Assembly: GCA_964035575.1 (NCBI GenBank)
Contig: OZ037892.1
Location: 124,001-188,000, forward strand
Direction of reading: 5' to 3'
DNA from: Rhynchopus sp. YZ270_cl-10
Lineage: Eukaryota; Euglenozoa; Diplonemea; Diplonemida; Diplonemidae
DNA: 64,000 nucleotides
Below the pieces are notes generated by a model. It saw nothing but the letters and a program-made list of their open reading frames with translations. It searched no databases and had not been told where the DNA came from. Shown here one piece after another: positions 39,404 to 50,258 of this stretch; position 1 is the first letter of the stretch; each line of letters starts with the position of its first letter. The position numbers were made by a program, and so were the translations under genes.

Positions 39404-42358
39404 TCACGGCATCCTCTTCGGAGCTGCGTCCACTTGGCTCTCTCTCTTAGAGGATAAGGGGTCCATTTCTGGGTGATCCACAAGGCTTTTTGCGGAGGTA
39501 TTTGGTTCAGGACCTACCCACGAAAGCAGCACCGGGAGGACAAAGACACCAAACCAGAGACCAAAGAAAATAATCAAAATGAACATCCTGAAGAACACCA
39601 CAAAGATGTAGCTCTGCGCCGCGGCCAACGGGAGCACCGCGATCAGGGTGCTCAGCGCGCCGTTGACCACTGCCGGCCCCGTCTTCCACAGGGCATACCC
39701 TGCACGCCGCGTCTTCGCATCCACATCACCCTCAGCTACCGCAGACACCAACAAAAAGGACCCAGCAATATGCACGCTATAGTCAACCGCCAACCCCACC
39801 GCCAAGACAATGCACAGAACCGACACCGCGTTGATATCGACCCCTACATAGGTCATGAACCCTACCATGCACAGATCTACCCCGCCTACGGAGAGCAGCA
39901 CCAACACGCCGATCAGGGGATTCGCGGTCAGAAGCGTGACCAGCACGAAGACACATGCTGCGGATATCAAGACGCTCCGCACCGCCTCTGCCTTGTAAAA
40001 GCGGTACGACTCCCAGAAGACGAACACCTTGCTGTAGGCAAAGCAGTGATACGCGTCCATTGCTTCCCGCAGGTCTGACAGGCAATCCACCGCATCTCCT
40101 CCATCCGACAGCGGGCCAGGACCTATCACAAACATGATCCGTGAGGACAGCAGGACCGGGGTGCTTCCATTCGCGTTCTCCTCAAGCTCCGGCAAGACAC
40201 CACCCTTCCATACCAGATTCGGCAGCACATCCCTTGCGGTCTCTTCCCGATGCAGATACTCCACAAGGCAAGAATAGAAGCGATCTGGGTTGATATAGGT
40301 GTGGTTGGCAAACCACAAATCCTCTGGTCGTGTCTCCTCCACCCATTCTATGAGGGGCGGCAGCCACGACGCGACAGTGCCGTTTACCACCCATGAGACG
40401 TCTTCGAGGGCGGAGCAGGCTTCGTTCAGCATGGTCTGTGTGTCGATGCTGGCGTAGTCGAGGTCCTCTGTGTACAGCATGGCGGGCACCACAGAGCCGC
40501 CGAAGTATGTGTCGCGTACGTCCATTGCGTCGTTGAAGCGGTGGCCGCTAGGGATGAACCAGTCGTTGTTGTAGTTCATCCGCACCTTGGTGCATCCAAC
40601 GACAGCGAGGGTCAAGAGGAAGCATGTGGCCATCACGACCACCACCTTCCCGGATGTGCTTTTCAACAGCATGCGTGGGAGCATCTCGCCAACTAAGGTG
40701 TGCAGACAGCCGTGCTTCCCACGGCGCGGTGCACTCTGTACAGCAACCGGCGACTGCGGTGCGCGTTGTGGTGTAGGGGTCACGACAATCACCTTAGAGG
40801 TGGGCACCTCAGGCAGGTCTGGCGGCGGGGCGCCGCAGGGGCACGGTATGCATGGGGTGGTTTCGTGCACGGTGATGCAGCAGAGCACGTCACGTCGTGA
40901 TGCTGCCTCACGCTCTGTGTCGAGATACGCCACTGCAACAAAAAATGTCACCTGGTACACAAAGTCGAACATCACCCCAAGCGCCGCGTAGTAACAGAAG
41001 ACACGCAGGGCGGGGATCTCCGTCGTTGCCCCGGCCAGGAAGGCCACCATGTCTGTCAGCGATGTGATCGTCACTGCAGGCCCAGCGTGCTTCAAGGCGG
41101 CGACCATACGCTCCTTCATATCACTGATGTGCACTACATCGTTCCACGAATCAATAATAACAAAAGTGTCATCCACACCGACCCCAAGCAGAAGCAGCAC
41201 CAACACCTGCACGGTACCGTTAAACTCCAGCCCGATCAACCAGCACAGTCCGTACGACGACATGGTGGCCATCGCGACAGAGACAACGCTAACCAAACCC
41301 AGCACCGAGTGGCTGTACTTTGCGTGCGTGTCTCCGAGCGTGCAGCAGACGTAGAGGAGCAGAAGGAGGTACCCCGCTACCAAGATGTTGATGTCTGCTG
41401 CCACGCCGCCCTTGGCAGCCTCGGTTTGCTCGCCTCGTGTGCGCAGCTCGATGTCGAAGCCATGTGACGCAGCAACCGGCTTAAAGTATTCGATGAAGCG
41501 GTCCACAACGTGCAGCTCAAATGCATCTGTCTCTGGGTCCTGCTCTCCGCCTTCCTCTACGTTTTTTAAATAGAAGGTCATCTGGAAGGCATGCGCACTC
41601 AGAATATAGGGCGGCACTGCGTCACTGTATGTGCGCCCCGCTTCGGAAACGTAGTACCATACACCTGCGCCCGTTGGTTCGATTTGTTGCCATAACGATG
41701 CGTTGTTGATGCCGTCCAGTAGGTCTGTTGCATTCAGTGACGCGACTGCTACAGCATCGTGGTCCCACACTGTCAATGGGGAACGTGGTTTTTTGCATGC
41801 ATGCGTCGCGTTTTTGAACGACGCTGTGCAAATATCGGGGAACCGCAGCACCTTGTTTTCATATTCCACTGCAGCATCCTCTGTGACGTATGCATAAAAG
41901 GCTTGCGCAAAGACAAATGCCTCCGGGGTCAGCACACCAGAAGAAGAGAAGAAGTACGCACTCATCGTACGCCCATCGTCACGGTACATCGATGTGACGT
42001 ACTCCTCCTCCCGCTTGGACCGTGTCCCCTCAGGTGAGAACAGCTTCATGCCGTCTGTCTCCTGCTTGAAGAACCACACCCCCTGGGCGAGGAGCAGCGT
42101 CAGCACCACGACCCCGACCACCACCCGCAGAGGGTGAGCGACGACACGCTCTGCTAGTCCGCCAAAGAAGCCTTCAAGACCACGGTGAACACATTGGCTA
42201 GCTACCTGGAGCCAACGGAGCAGGGCATGTGGCGGAGGTGACGGTGCTGGTGCCGGTGCCGGTGTCTGTTGCAAACGTAAACTCCTTCTCGGCCGCCGCG
42301 TGGCAAGAGGATTCCGTGGGGGAAGTGGTGTAGTTTTCTTCTTGCTAGCGGTAGTCAT
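39404..42358 (-). CDS. Patched/Dispatched-like sterol-sensing RND transporter
   Basis: A single-exon, 984-residue membrane protein of the Patched/NPC1/Dispatched superfamily, which moves sterols or lipid-linked cargo using a cation gradient. A Pro-rich cytosolic N-terminus precedes the first membrane span (VVVGVVVLTLLLAQGVWFF) and the family block LFSPEGTRSKREEEYV. The sterol-sensing domain begins near residue 330 (VAGYLLLLLYVCCTLGD) and contains GVGVDDTFVIIDSWND, with the paired acidic residues used for ion coupling. The second half starts at VVVVMATCFLLTLAVVGC and has the matching motif VGLAVDYSVHIAGS. Both halves look intact, so about twelve spans are expected. It lies downstream of MIOS on the same strand. 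Family assignment is firm; the substrate is not known. Closest in layout to PTCHD/Patched-related proteins of protists. Confidence 0.93.
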   Translation of the reverse strand: MTTASKKKTTPLPPRNPLATRRPRRSLRLQQTPAPAPAPSPPPHALLRWLQVASQCVHRGLEGFFGGLAERVVAHPLRVVVGVVVLTLLLAQGVWFFKQETDGMKLFSPEGTRSKREEEYVTSMYRDDGRTMSAYFFSSSGVLTPEAFVFAQAFYAYVTEDAAVEYENKVLRFPDICTASFKNATHACKKPRSPLTVWDHDAVAVASLNATDLLDGINNASLWQQIEPTGAGVWYYVSEAGRTYSDAVPPYILSAHAFQMTFYLKNVEEGGEQDPETDAFELHVVDRFIEYFKPVAASHGFDIELRTRGEQTEAAKGGVAADINILVAGYLLLLLYVCCTLGDTHAKYSHSVLGLVSVVSVAMATMSSYGLCWLIGLEFNGTVQVLVLLLLGVGVDDTFVIIDSWNDVVHISDMKERMVAALKHAGPAVTITSLTDMVAFLAGATTEIPALRVFCYYAALGVMFDFVYQVTFFVAVAYLDTEREAASRRDVLCCITVHETTPCIPCPCGAPPPDLPEVPTSKVIVVTPTPQRAPQSPVAVQSAPRRGKHGCLHTLVGEMLPRMLLKSTSGKVVVVMATCFLLTLAVVGCTKVRMNYNNDWFIPSGHRFNDAMDVRDTYFGGSVVPAMLYTEDLDYASIDTQTMLNEACSALEDVSWVVNGTVASWLPPLIEWVEETRPEDLWFANHTYINPDRFYSCLVEYLHREETARDVLPNLVWKGGVLPELEENANGSTPVLLSSRIMFVIGPGPLSDGGDAVDCLSDLREAMDAYHCFAYSKVFVFWESYRFYKAEAVRSVLISAACVFVLVTLLTANPLIGVLVLLSVGGVDLCMVGFMTYVGVDINAVSVLCIVLAVGLAVDYSVHIAGSFLLVSAVAEGDVDAKTRRAGYALWKTGPAVVNGALSTLIAVLPLAAAQSYIFVVFFRMFILIIFFGLWFGVFVLPVLLSWVGPEPNTSAKSLVDHPEMDPLSSKRESQVDAAPKRMP

Positions 42359-42974
42359 TGTTGAGAGGAGTTAAAGAACAAAACAACAACAAATCTACGA
42401 TAGGTTCAAAACCCCCAGACGGGGAGTGAAAAGGTTGGTGCTTAGTACAAAGGGGAGGGGGAGAGGGGGAGAGGGGTTTCCGTGGACCTTCGGAGCGTGT
42501 GTTATATTGTCTTCTTTTGTCTCCTGAGAAATGGATTTCTCAGAGAGAAGGAAGGTCTGTATAGGCTGTGGAGTGAGGGGGGAGAGGAGGGAAGGGGGGG
42601 CGAGAGAAAAGAGAAAAAAAATGAAGGACAAAATCGGTTTCGTTTGTATTATTTTGTCGCAACAGAGCAATACCTAGGTTGAGGTGTGCCTTCGTGTGTG
42701 TGTGGTGTATTTCATTTTTTCCCGCTTTTTTGGATGGATACCTTCTTCGAAGAAGAAAAGTAGGGTTTGTGGGGAAAAACAGGCACCAAAATGCTGCTTA
42801 CGTTTGGTGCAAGACCCCCCTTCCGTACTGTGTGCAACAAAGCCCCGTTCTCCTCACCGAAATGCTGGGATGCTATACGAATAAAAATAAAAAAAATGCA
42901 CACACAACAGAGCACTCTCACTCTCTCTCCACTTTTCCCCCCAAAACCTCAAACGTTTGAACAAAAGAGTTCTC
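42359..42974. other. Spacer between transporter and MIOS
   Basis: About 0.6 kb holding the transporter 5' region and the MIOS 3' region. G-rich runs lie near 42440-42480 and 42580-42600. I see no gene. Confidence 0.6.
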
Positions 42975-45900
42975 TCAGTCAAGAGACGCGCAGGGGCATT
43001 CGCAGCCGGCAACAGGGCACGTATCGTGGACGCTGAACCAATCAACCAAATGGTCGACGTGGCCACCATGTGCACAAGACAAACACCAGGTGACTTGGTG
43101 CGAAGCGACATCACCGTTGAGCCCTAACGTCTTGACGCAGACAGAACACTTGGGAAGGGGGTTGCAGCACTTCACGCAGACAGCAGGCTTCGACGCGCCT
43201 ACGGACATGACAGCACCGCAGTACTTGCAGACAAGCTGGAGGAAGGGCGACTGCTTCTTGTCCTCCTTTGCAGCGGTGCGGTCGGCAGAGGACTTTGCCT
43301 GAAGGTAGTGGATGATGTCTAGGAAAGGGTCGAAAGAGAAAGAGAATCAAAGTACAAAGTGCAAACGCCTCACCGTACATCGGTGGACGCAGAAATAGTT
43401 GTAATACAAAGCCCTCTGTTCCTTGGTACATGAGGGCTTCAAGGATTTTGTCAGGTTCCATTTAAGAAAAAAATCGTAATTTACTTACTAAAGTTGAGTG
43501 CGAGACACAAAAAGACCCATACCGGTCGCATCTGGGACAGCTGCCGCTGCAGCCTCAGCATCTTCCTCGGGTCCATGCCAACGGTGCGCAGCCCACCTGG
43601 GTAGGGCACCTTGGGTTGTACGGTGGCGGACGACGACTGCGCTTGCTGTGAGAAAAGGGAAGGTGGTTACGAATGACTTCGGGAATGTGCATACCTGCGT
43701 TTTGTCTGAGAGCAGGTTTGCGAGGACACCTTCGGCTCTGCACCGGGCAAACTCAGTGCCGCCCTGTGGGTGGTGGGTGGTGGGTGGTGGTGGTGGTGGA
43801 AACGACTCAAAGACATAGGCGCTGTGCGTGGCGAAAGATATCACCAAAACGTTCATAACATCACCCCTCCCACCTTTAACATACCATCTGCAGAAACTCC
43901 CTGTAGCTTTTGACCCACCGCTGGCATGTGTCGGACTGGTAGTTCAGGAACATCGTTGCCGTGAGTGCTGTGACCTGGATGTCGCCACTCCGGTCGAGAT
44001 ACTCGGACAGCACTGTCTCGGATACACTGCAAGGTTGTGTTTTTGGTTTTTTGTTTTTTTCTCCTTTTTTACATACCCGTTGAGTAGAACCTTTATCAGC
44101 GGATGCACGGAGCCAGATGCCAGGACGTGGTGGACGTACTTCTCAAGCGCGTCGTCACTGAGGTAGCGGCAGGCGAACCCGAGCTTGTACAGCACATCGA
44201 TGCTGGGGCAGTCGAGCAAATCTGCGTAGCGGGCCCAAGGCACGCCGTCGCTGTCGTCCTTGCCTGTACTCCAGCTGGACAGGAACTGCAGTGCTGTGGT
44301 CAGGTACAGGGTGAGGCCTGAGGCTGCTAGGGTGGCGACGGTGTTCGACCACGACACAGAGGACTCAGTTGTGAGCCCGCTGAGCGCGAAGGCGAGCAGG
44401 CTGTACGCAGGGACGTTGCTCCCACCGCCGCTGTACGTCCGCAGCAGCTCCTCCGCCTCCGTCAGACGCAGGTGCAGAAGCTTGTTCGCCACGGTGCGCT
44501 CAAACTCCGCGACCTTGCTGACAGCACACATCACCGGGACCTCCACATCCCCAGGCATGTCAGGCGCGCCATTCCACCCACACAACACCTGCAAAAACCG
44601 CCTCCACTCCGAATCAAACACCTTGAACTGCCTCTCCAGCACGGCGTGGTGTCCCTTCGAGCTCACTGCTGCCGCCCCTTCCTCTTTCGCGGCATCGCTG
44701 TCGCCACGCTCCTTCCGCTCCTGCTCTGTCGCAGTCGTCAGCTTCGCTGTCACCTCCACGCTCTTCATGATGTCCAGGAAGGAGGGGCACGTCAGCCTGC
44801 CCTTGGTATGCTCCTCTGCACGCCGCATCACCCACGTCCAGTAGGCCCACTGCTGCAGGGGCACGTCGTTGCACTCCTTCGCGACACGGTACGTGGTATG
44901 CCGGGTCTTGCCAATACCTTTGGCCTCACGCACCTTCATTGCCGTTGCTATGTCAGTGTAGTCTGGGCAGTACAGCACCTGGGGTATCATCTCTGGGGCT
45001 GCCTGCGCCACAACACCACACGGCGCAACCGCCATGCTGGTACGCTGTTGTGTGTTGTGCGGCACCACCTCCCCTGCTCCAGTCAGCAGAATCAACTGAG
45101 AGTCCACCGCTGCGTCCGACGCCCAGCACACCGCGACGATGTCCTGCCCGACACGCTTCTCCTTCCCACGCAGCGAGAGAGCGGAGCCTCCCTTCTTCGA
45201 GGGGCGCCTCTCGAGGCTGATGGGCGTGCTGTTGCGGTGCTCGTAGTCGGACTCATAGCCTACGTCGTTGACCGCATTCTCTTTTACACGGTTCAGCACA
45301 ATCGTCGCATCCCATGTCTCTACGATGTTCGTCTGCACTGCGGCTGTCACGATGTTTCCGGTCGCATGCCAAGCAAGACTTCCTATGGTATGCTTGGATG
45401 GGGCACGGAGAAGCGCACCCTTTTCAAGACTGCGCATATCATGCAGCTCGAGAACATGCCCACGAGGGGTGACACGGATGCCTGCAAAGATGTTTGCCTC
45501 AGTGGGGCTCATGGCCAAATGGTAGAGTGGTGTTTTGTCGGTGCTCATTTCGTTCTTCTCCTTTTGGCGGATGTCGCAGACGCCAATCCCTTCCAGCAAA
45601 GAGCATACCAAGGCCTGCGGGGTGCACCATGTTAAACAGTAGCAACACTCCGAAGGAAGCTCGGTATGTGGGGACAGCAGAGAGGGTGCTGTCAGGTCAA
45701 AGATTTTGACGCATTTTTTGAGCGGCTCGATGTTCGCGGTAAGTGGTTGAAATGACGCTGCCAGCAGGCTCTGTGCATGCACATTCCATTGCAGTGAGGA
45801 GCAGACATAATGCGAGTCGTCCGCACGCAAAGAATTGCTGATCTGCCTAGAAGGGTCCTGCGGGGAGGTGCGAATCGCGCTGACAGCACCACGCACACCG

Positions 45901-46127
45901 ACACCCATCGTCGTCTCCTCCGAACCCCAGGTAACAAGAGTTGGGTTGACCGCCAATGCACGCAGGCCCACCAAAGCATCATCACGTACCCTCGAGATCT
46001 CGCCACTCTCCGTCACTACCTTCATCATCCCCTCCGTTCCACTTCCCACGACATAAGCCCCCGGACGCCAAGGGTGGCGTACTAGCAATCCATAAAGGTC
46101 ACTCCCAATGCATGATGCATTCGCCAT
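42975..46127 (-). CDS. MIOS: GATOR2 complex subunit MIOS, at least 5 exons
   Basis: MIOS is a subunit of GATOR2, which relays amino-acid state to TORC1 at the lysosome/vacuole. Exons: 44077-46127, 43885-44026, 43695-43763, 43523-43645 and 42975-43318, about 909 residues (human 875). The first exon holds a WD40 propeller (LAMSPTEANIFAG, SLAWHATGNIVTAAV) and an alpha-solenoid (WAYWTWVMRRAEEH, FLQVLCGWNG, AYSLLAFALSGL). The last exon carries the C-terminal zinc region typical of MIOS: CKYCGAV, CCNPLPKCSVC, TWCLSCAHGGHVDHLVDWF and CPVAGCECPC. Introns are 50, 121, 49 and about 204 nt. Exon 4 ends in phase 0 (QMRP) but exon 5 begins one base into a codon (DIIHYLQ). There is thus either a micro-exon in between or a one-base sequence error. 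The last intron contains family-B and hairpin repeats. Confidence 0.92.
43350..43394 (+). repeat. Dispersed family-B repeat within MIOS intron
   Basis: AAGTGCAAACGCCTCACCGT and ATCGGTGGACGCAG lie in the last MIOS intron. A CCCTC...GAGGG hairpin follows at 43412-43442. Confidence 0.55.
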
Positions 46128-47507
46128 TCAAAAGCAAAATCAAAAAAAAAGAGAAAAAAAAACACTCACAAAACAAGCTAAACAGAGGTGTACATCATGG
46201 TATAATACATGGGGTTTTCTTTCGTGTAAGCCCTGAAACAAAAAAACGTTGTTAGGTTAGGGAGAGAGGCTGGAGGCACGACATTTAGAAAAAAAATAAC
46301 CCACCGTTGGTTTTGTTTCTAGTGAAAGTATTACCTTTGTTGGGGGGAGGGGGAGAAAAAGGGAGAACTGTGCGAACCTTGATCTTAAACCATGTATGAC
46401 TTAGGTGAGGGTGTTACTTGCCCTATGATTTTTTTTTTTTTCGTACGAAGTCGTGCTGAGCGGGAGAGAATAAGATTGGTGGCTCAGCACAACACCGACT
46501 AAAGTGTTGTTTGTCTGAATAACCCCACATGGAGTGTACATGATATACAAGGTGGTTTCAAGGGCGGCACAGAGTAAAAATAAAGCAAACGTGATGAATG
46601 TGTTTATGCACACAGACATTTCGAAATAAAAGTGGGGCAAAAGTTGGGGGCACTGAGCGCAACAAACCTACTGGAATGAGTGCCGCCACTCAACCCTTTT
46701 GCGTTCTCGGTGCAGCGAAGCATCGAGAAAAGCCTTCGAGGAGATGAATACCGTCCGTCGTCGGAACCGGGTGGAAGGGTGTGTGAAGGGGTGTTGGCTC
46801 ACTTTCAAACATATCGGAATATTGTCCGTCTTCTGGGCAAGAGCCCACGACAGAGAAAAGAAGCCTAAAAAAGGGTTTGTTCGGATCTGGGTACACTGTA
46901 CACACTTCAAGAAGGACAAGCAGGAGACTCTCGAGGTGGTGTTTAATATCAGCGTGTTTAGGGGAATGGAATTCCCCAACACTGTGTGGTTGTGCATTGC
47001 AAACATGCACCTGGCAGACGCAAAACGTCGGTGAGAAGAAGCAACACTGCACAACTCTCAAGGCTTTCTTTGTCAATAGGGCAGAGCAAAATAAATTAAA
47101 AGAAAAGTTCGGAGGAAGGTTCCTTTGTTCTCCCAACACAAAAAGGAAGAACATTATGCAAAACATGCAGAGTGATAGCAATTGACAAAAACAACGCGAA
47201 GGTGACGGTAAAGAAGGGGAAAGAGTGGTGACACAATTGCTGTGATGTGGTTTGTTGTGCTTGTTTGTGGAATGCCTCGTCAACCAACAAAAGCTGGGCA
47301 CAGCAGTCACAACAAACAACAAGATAACAATACCAACAACAACGAAACAGCCACCTTTTCTTTTCTTCGGGTGTTGTGTGGTTCTCGCTTCATCTCATCT
47401 CTCCACAAACGTTCTGCAAACAAATACATAAACATAAAACAAAAACAAACAGCACACAATATCAAAATGCGTGCCGTGACCACAAAATACAAAAAAACAC
47501 ACCAATT
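46128..47507. other. Sulfatase unit 1 downstream region
   Basis: From about 46339 this DNA is nearly the same as 49126-50258 and, less closely, 51885-53131. It is the 3' part of the tandem unit. The high identity outside the genes shows that the whole segment was copied. No further gene is seen; frames of up to ~200 codons on the minus strand are Phe/Cys/Leu-rich noise that changes between copies. Confidence 0.65.
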
Positions 47508-48947
47508 TCACGCAAAATCGTTGCCGATCTCCCCCGGGGAGCACACAGCATCACTCAGTGCAGACGTGTCGAGGTCGTGGCAGGCAAGCATCAGCGCCAT
47601 CTCCTCCAACTTCGCACTGTGCTCAGCCACTCCAGACAGGTCCACGTCCTCAAGCGGGTTCAACGCCAGGTTGTACAGCGCGCCGTCCACGTACTTCCAG
47701 TCCCCGACAAGCACTGCACGGTCCGAGTCCATCGACACAAACTTCGGCACAGTTTTGCGAGGGGCGCGCCCACGTGACGCCTCCCTCAGCCACGACCGCC
47801 CGTCCAGCGAGTACGACGCGTCAACGCCAAGAAGGTCGAGCACAGTCGCCGCCGTGTCGGGGTTCGCCACAACAGACACAATGTTCCCTCCCGCAGACAC
47901 AGACGGTGGGTAGCGCACCGCCTGCATGATGCGTGCACCCCCCTCGTCGACACTTGACTTCGACTCCTTCCCGTGGTCCTGGCATACCACCACAAAGGTG
48001 TTTTCCAGCACCTCCAGGTCCTCAAGTCGCTTCAGCACGGCACCAAGCATGTCATCCACCCACATGTGCCCAGCTGCGCTCTCCTGGTCCACCAGTGTCG
48101 CCTCCGCTGCTGCAGCCCACACGTCCGCACGCGAACGCATCGTTGTGACAGGGTCTGCCACAAGCATGCCCGACGGCGTTGCCCTGGGGGAGTACTCGAA
48201 CATCGCCTCCTCCGTGTTCGGCGCGTGCGGCCCTGTCGGTGCCATGTACAGGAAGAACGGCTTCTCTGCCGCCACCGCCTCGCCCACAGACTCAAGGGCA
48301 GACGCCACCACCCACTCGTGGTTGTGCGACCAGGCGATGTCCCCGTCCGTCGTCCTCCCCTCGCCCTTCATGTTCGACACGTACGCCGCAGCGACGGAGG
48401 TGAAGCCCGCACCCTCAATCTCCTCCACAAGCTTGCTGTAGTTCTTCAGGTGGTCCCGCTCAACGTCACGGCCCGCAAAGAGATGCCACTTCCCTGCGTG
48501 GATCGTGGCGTAGCCCGCTGCCTTCAGCTCCGTCTGCAGGTTGCGCGTCAGGTCTCCCCCGTCAATCTTAGTGTGCGGCACGCTGACCTCGACACGGCCG
48601 TCCCAGTCAGGTTCCGCCGACTCCGCTGTCAATGCAATGCCAAACTCGCTGCGTGCGGGGTCACGTCCTGTGAGCAGGCTGAAGCGCGACGGCGTGCACT
48701 TCGGTCCTGCTGTGTACGCACGCGTGAACACCGCACCCTCGTCTCTGACGCGGTCCATGTGTGGTGTCGGCAGCGTCCCGCCGTTGCTGCTGCGTGTCTC
48801 GCCTGCCGCCACCGATGCCGCAGGTGCTTCGTCCCAGAGGAAGTTCATGTCGTCGGGCATGAAGATCACCACGTTCGGGCGTGTGTCCTGCCCGCAGGCA
48901 GACCCAAGCAGCACACAGGCCGCTGCAGTGTACAACGAGACACGCAT
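47508..48947 (-). CDS. Secreted sulfatase, tandem copy 1
   Basis: A 479-residue type I sulfatase, which hydrolyses sulfate esters in the secretory route or outside the cell. Residues 1-19 (MRVSLYTAAACVLLGSACG) are a signal peptide. Metal ligands are at NVVIFMPDDMN. The active-site motif is KCTPSRFSLLTGR, whose Cys would be converted to formylglycine. Further catalytic residues are seen in IHAGKWHLF and in VVVCQDHGKESKSS. The C-terminus (GEIGNDFA) is complete. The substrate is unknown; the sequence is of the general iduronate/choline-sulfatase type and I cannot go further. An upstream in-frame Met at 49058 exists, but the start at 48947 gives the signal peptide directly. A CAACACCTGCAG acceptor candidate lies about 70 bases upstream. 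Single exon. Confidence 0.93.
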   Translation of the reverse strand: MRVSLYTAAACVLLGSACGQDTRPNVVIFMPDDMNFLWDEAPAASVAAGETRSSNGGTLPTPHMDRVRDEGAVFTRAYTAGPKCTPSRFSLLTGRDPARSEFGIALTAESAEPDWDGRVEVSVPHTKIDGGDLTRNLQTELKAAGYATIHAGKWHLFAGRDVERDHLKNYSKLVEEIEGAGFTSVAAAYVSNMKGEGRTTDGDIAWSHNHEWVVASALESVGEAVAAEKPFFLYMAPTGPHAPNTEEAMFEYSPRATPSGMLVADPVTTMRSRADVWAAAAEATLVDQESAAGHMWVDDMLGAVLKRLEDLEVLENTFVVVCQDHGKESKSSVDEGGARIMQAVRYPPSVSAGGNIVSVVANPDTAATVLDLLGVDASYSLDGRSWLREASRGRAPRKTVPKFVSMDSDRAVLVGDWKYVDGALYNLALNPLEDVDLSGVAEHSAKLEEMALMLACHDLDTSALSDAVCSPGEIGNDFA

Positions 48948-50258
48948 TGCAGGGTTGACGGCGGGAAAGGGTGGGGTGGTGTCCGAGGTGGTGGTGGTGT
49001 TGAGTGAGGAACACAAGGCCTGCAGGTGTTGTGAGGTGTGGGGGTGGGATAGGTGCAATGCTAAGCTAAACTAGGGGTGAGAGAGAGAGAGAGAGAGATG
49101 ATTGTATTGAAGCTATTTGTTGTTGATAGGGGGAAGGGGGAGAAAAAGGGAGAACTGTGCGAACCTTGATCTTAAACCATGTATGACTCAGGTGAGGGTG
49201 TTACTTGCCCTATGGGGTATTTTTTTGTACGAAGTCGTGCTGAGCGGGAGAGAATAAGATTGGTGGCTCAGCACAACCACGACGAAGCGTGTTGTTTGTC
49301 TGAACAACCCCACATGGAGTGTACATGATATACAAGGTGGTTTCAAGGGCGGCACAGAGTAAAAATAAAGCAAACGTGATGAATGTGTTTATGCACACAG
49401 ACATCTCGAAATAAAAGTGGGGCAAAAGTTGGGGGCACTGAGCGCAACAAACCTACTGGAATGAGTGCCGCCACTCAACCCTTTTGCGTTCTCGGTGCAG
49501 CGAAGCATCGAGAAAAGCCTTCGAGGAGATGAATACCGTCCGTCGTCGGAACCGGGTGGAAGGGTGTGTGAAGGGGTGTTGGCTCACTTTCAAACATATC
49601 GGAATATTGTCCGTCTTCTGGGCAAGAGCCCACTGACATAGAAAAGAAGCCTAAAAAAGGGTTTGTTCGGATCTGGGTACACTGTACACACTTCAAGAAG
49701 GACAAGCAAGAGACTCTCGAGGTGGTGTTTAATATCAGCGTGTTTGGGGAATGGAATTCCCTAACACTGTGTGGTTGTGCATTGCAAACATGCACCTGGC
49801 AGACGCAAAACGTCGGTGAGAAGAAGCAACACTGCACAACTCTCAAGGCTTTCTTTGTCAATAGGGCAGAGCAAAATAAATTAAAAGAAAAGTTCGGAGG
49901 AAGGTTCCTTTGTTCTCCCAACACAAAAAAGAAGAACATTATGCAAAACATGCAGAGTGATAGCAATTGACAAAAACAACGCGAAGGTGACGGTAAAGAA
50001 GGGGAAAGAGTGGTGACACAATTGCTGTGATATGGTTTGTTGTGCTTGTTTGTGGAATGCCTCGTCAACCAACAACAATACCAACAACAACGAAACAGAC
50101 ACCTTTTCTTTTCTTCGGGTGTTGTGTGGTTCTCGCTTCATCTCATCTCTCCACACAAACGTTCTGCAAACAAATACATAAACATAAAACAAAATCAAAA
50201 CAGCACACAATATCAAAATGCGTGCCGTGACCACAAAATACAAAAAAACACACCAATT
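48948..50258. other. Sulfatase unit 1/2 spacer
   Basis: Contains the 5' region of copy 1, a (GA)n run and the conserved 3' flank of copy 2. I see no separate gene. Confidence 0.65.

Noticed and set aside
44472-45635. 387-codon frame on the plus strand
   Set aside because: Shadow of the first MIOS exon; His/Arg-rich with no motif.
47973-49007. 344-codon frame on the plus strand opposite sulfatase copy 1, repeated in copies 2 and 3
   Set aside because: Arg/His/Cys-rich antisense shadow of a GC-rich gene; it has no recognisable domain and its conservation follows from the sulfatase duplication.
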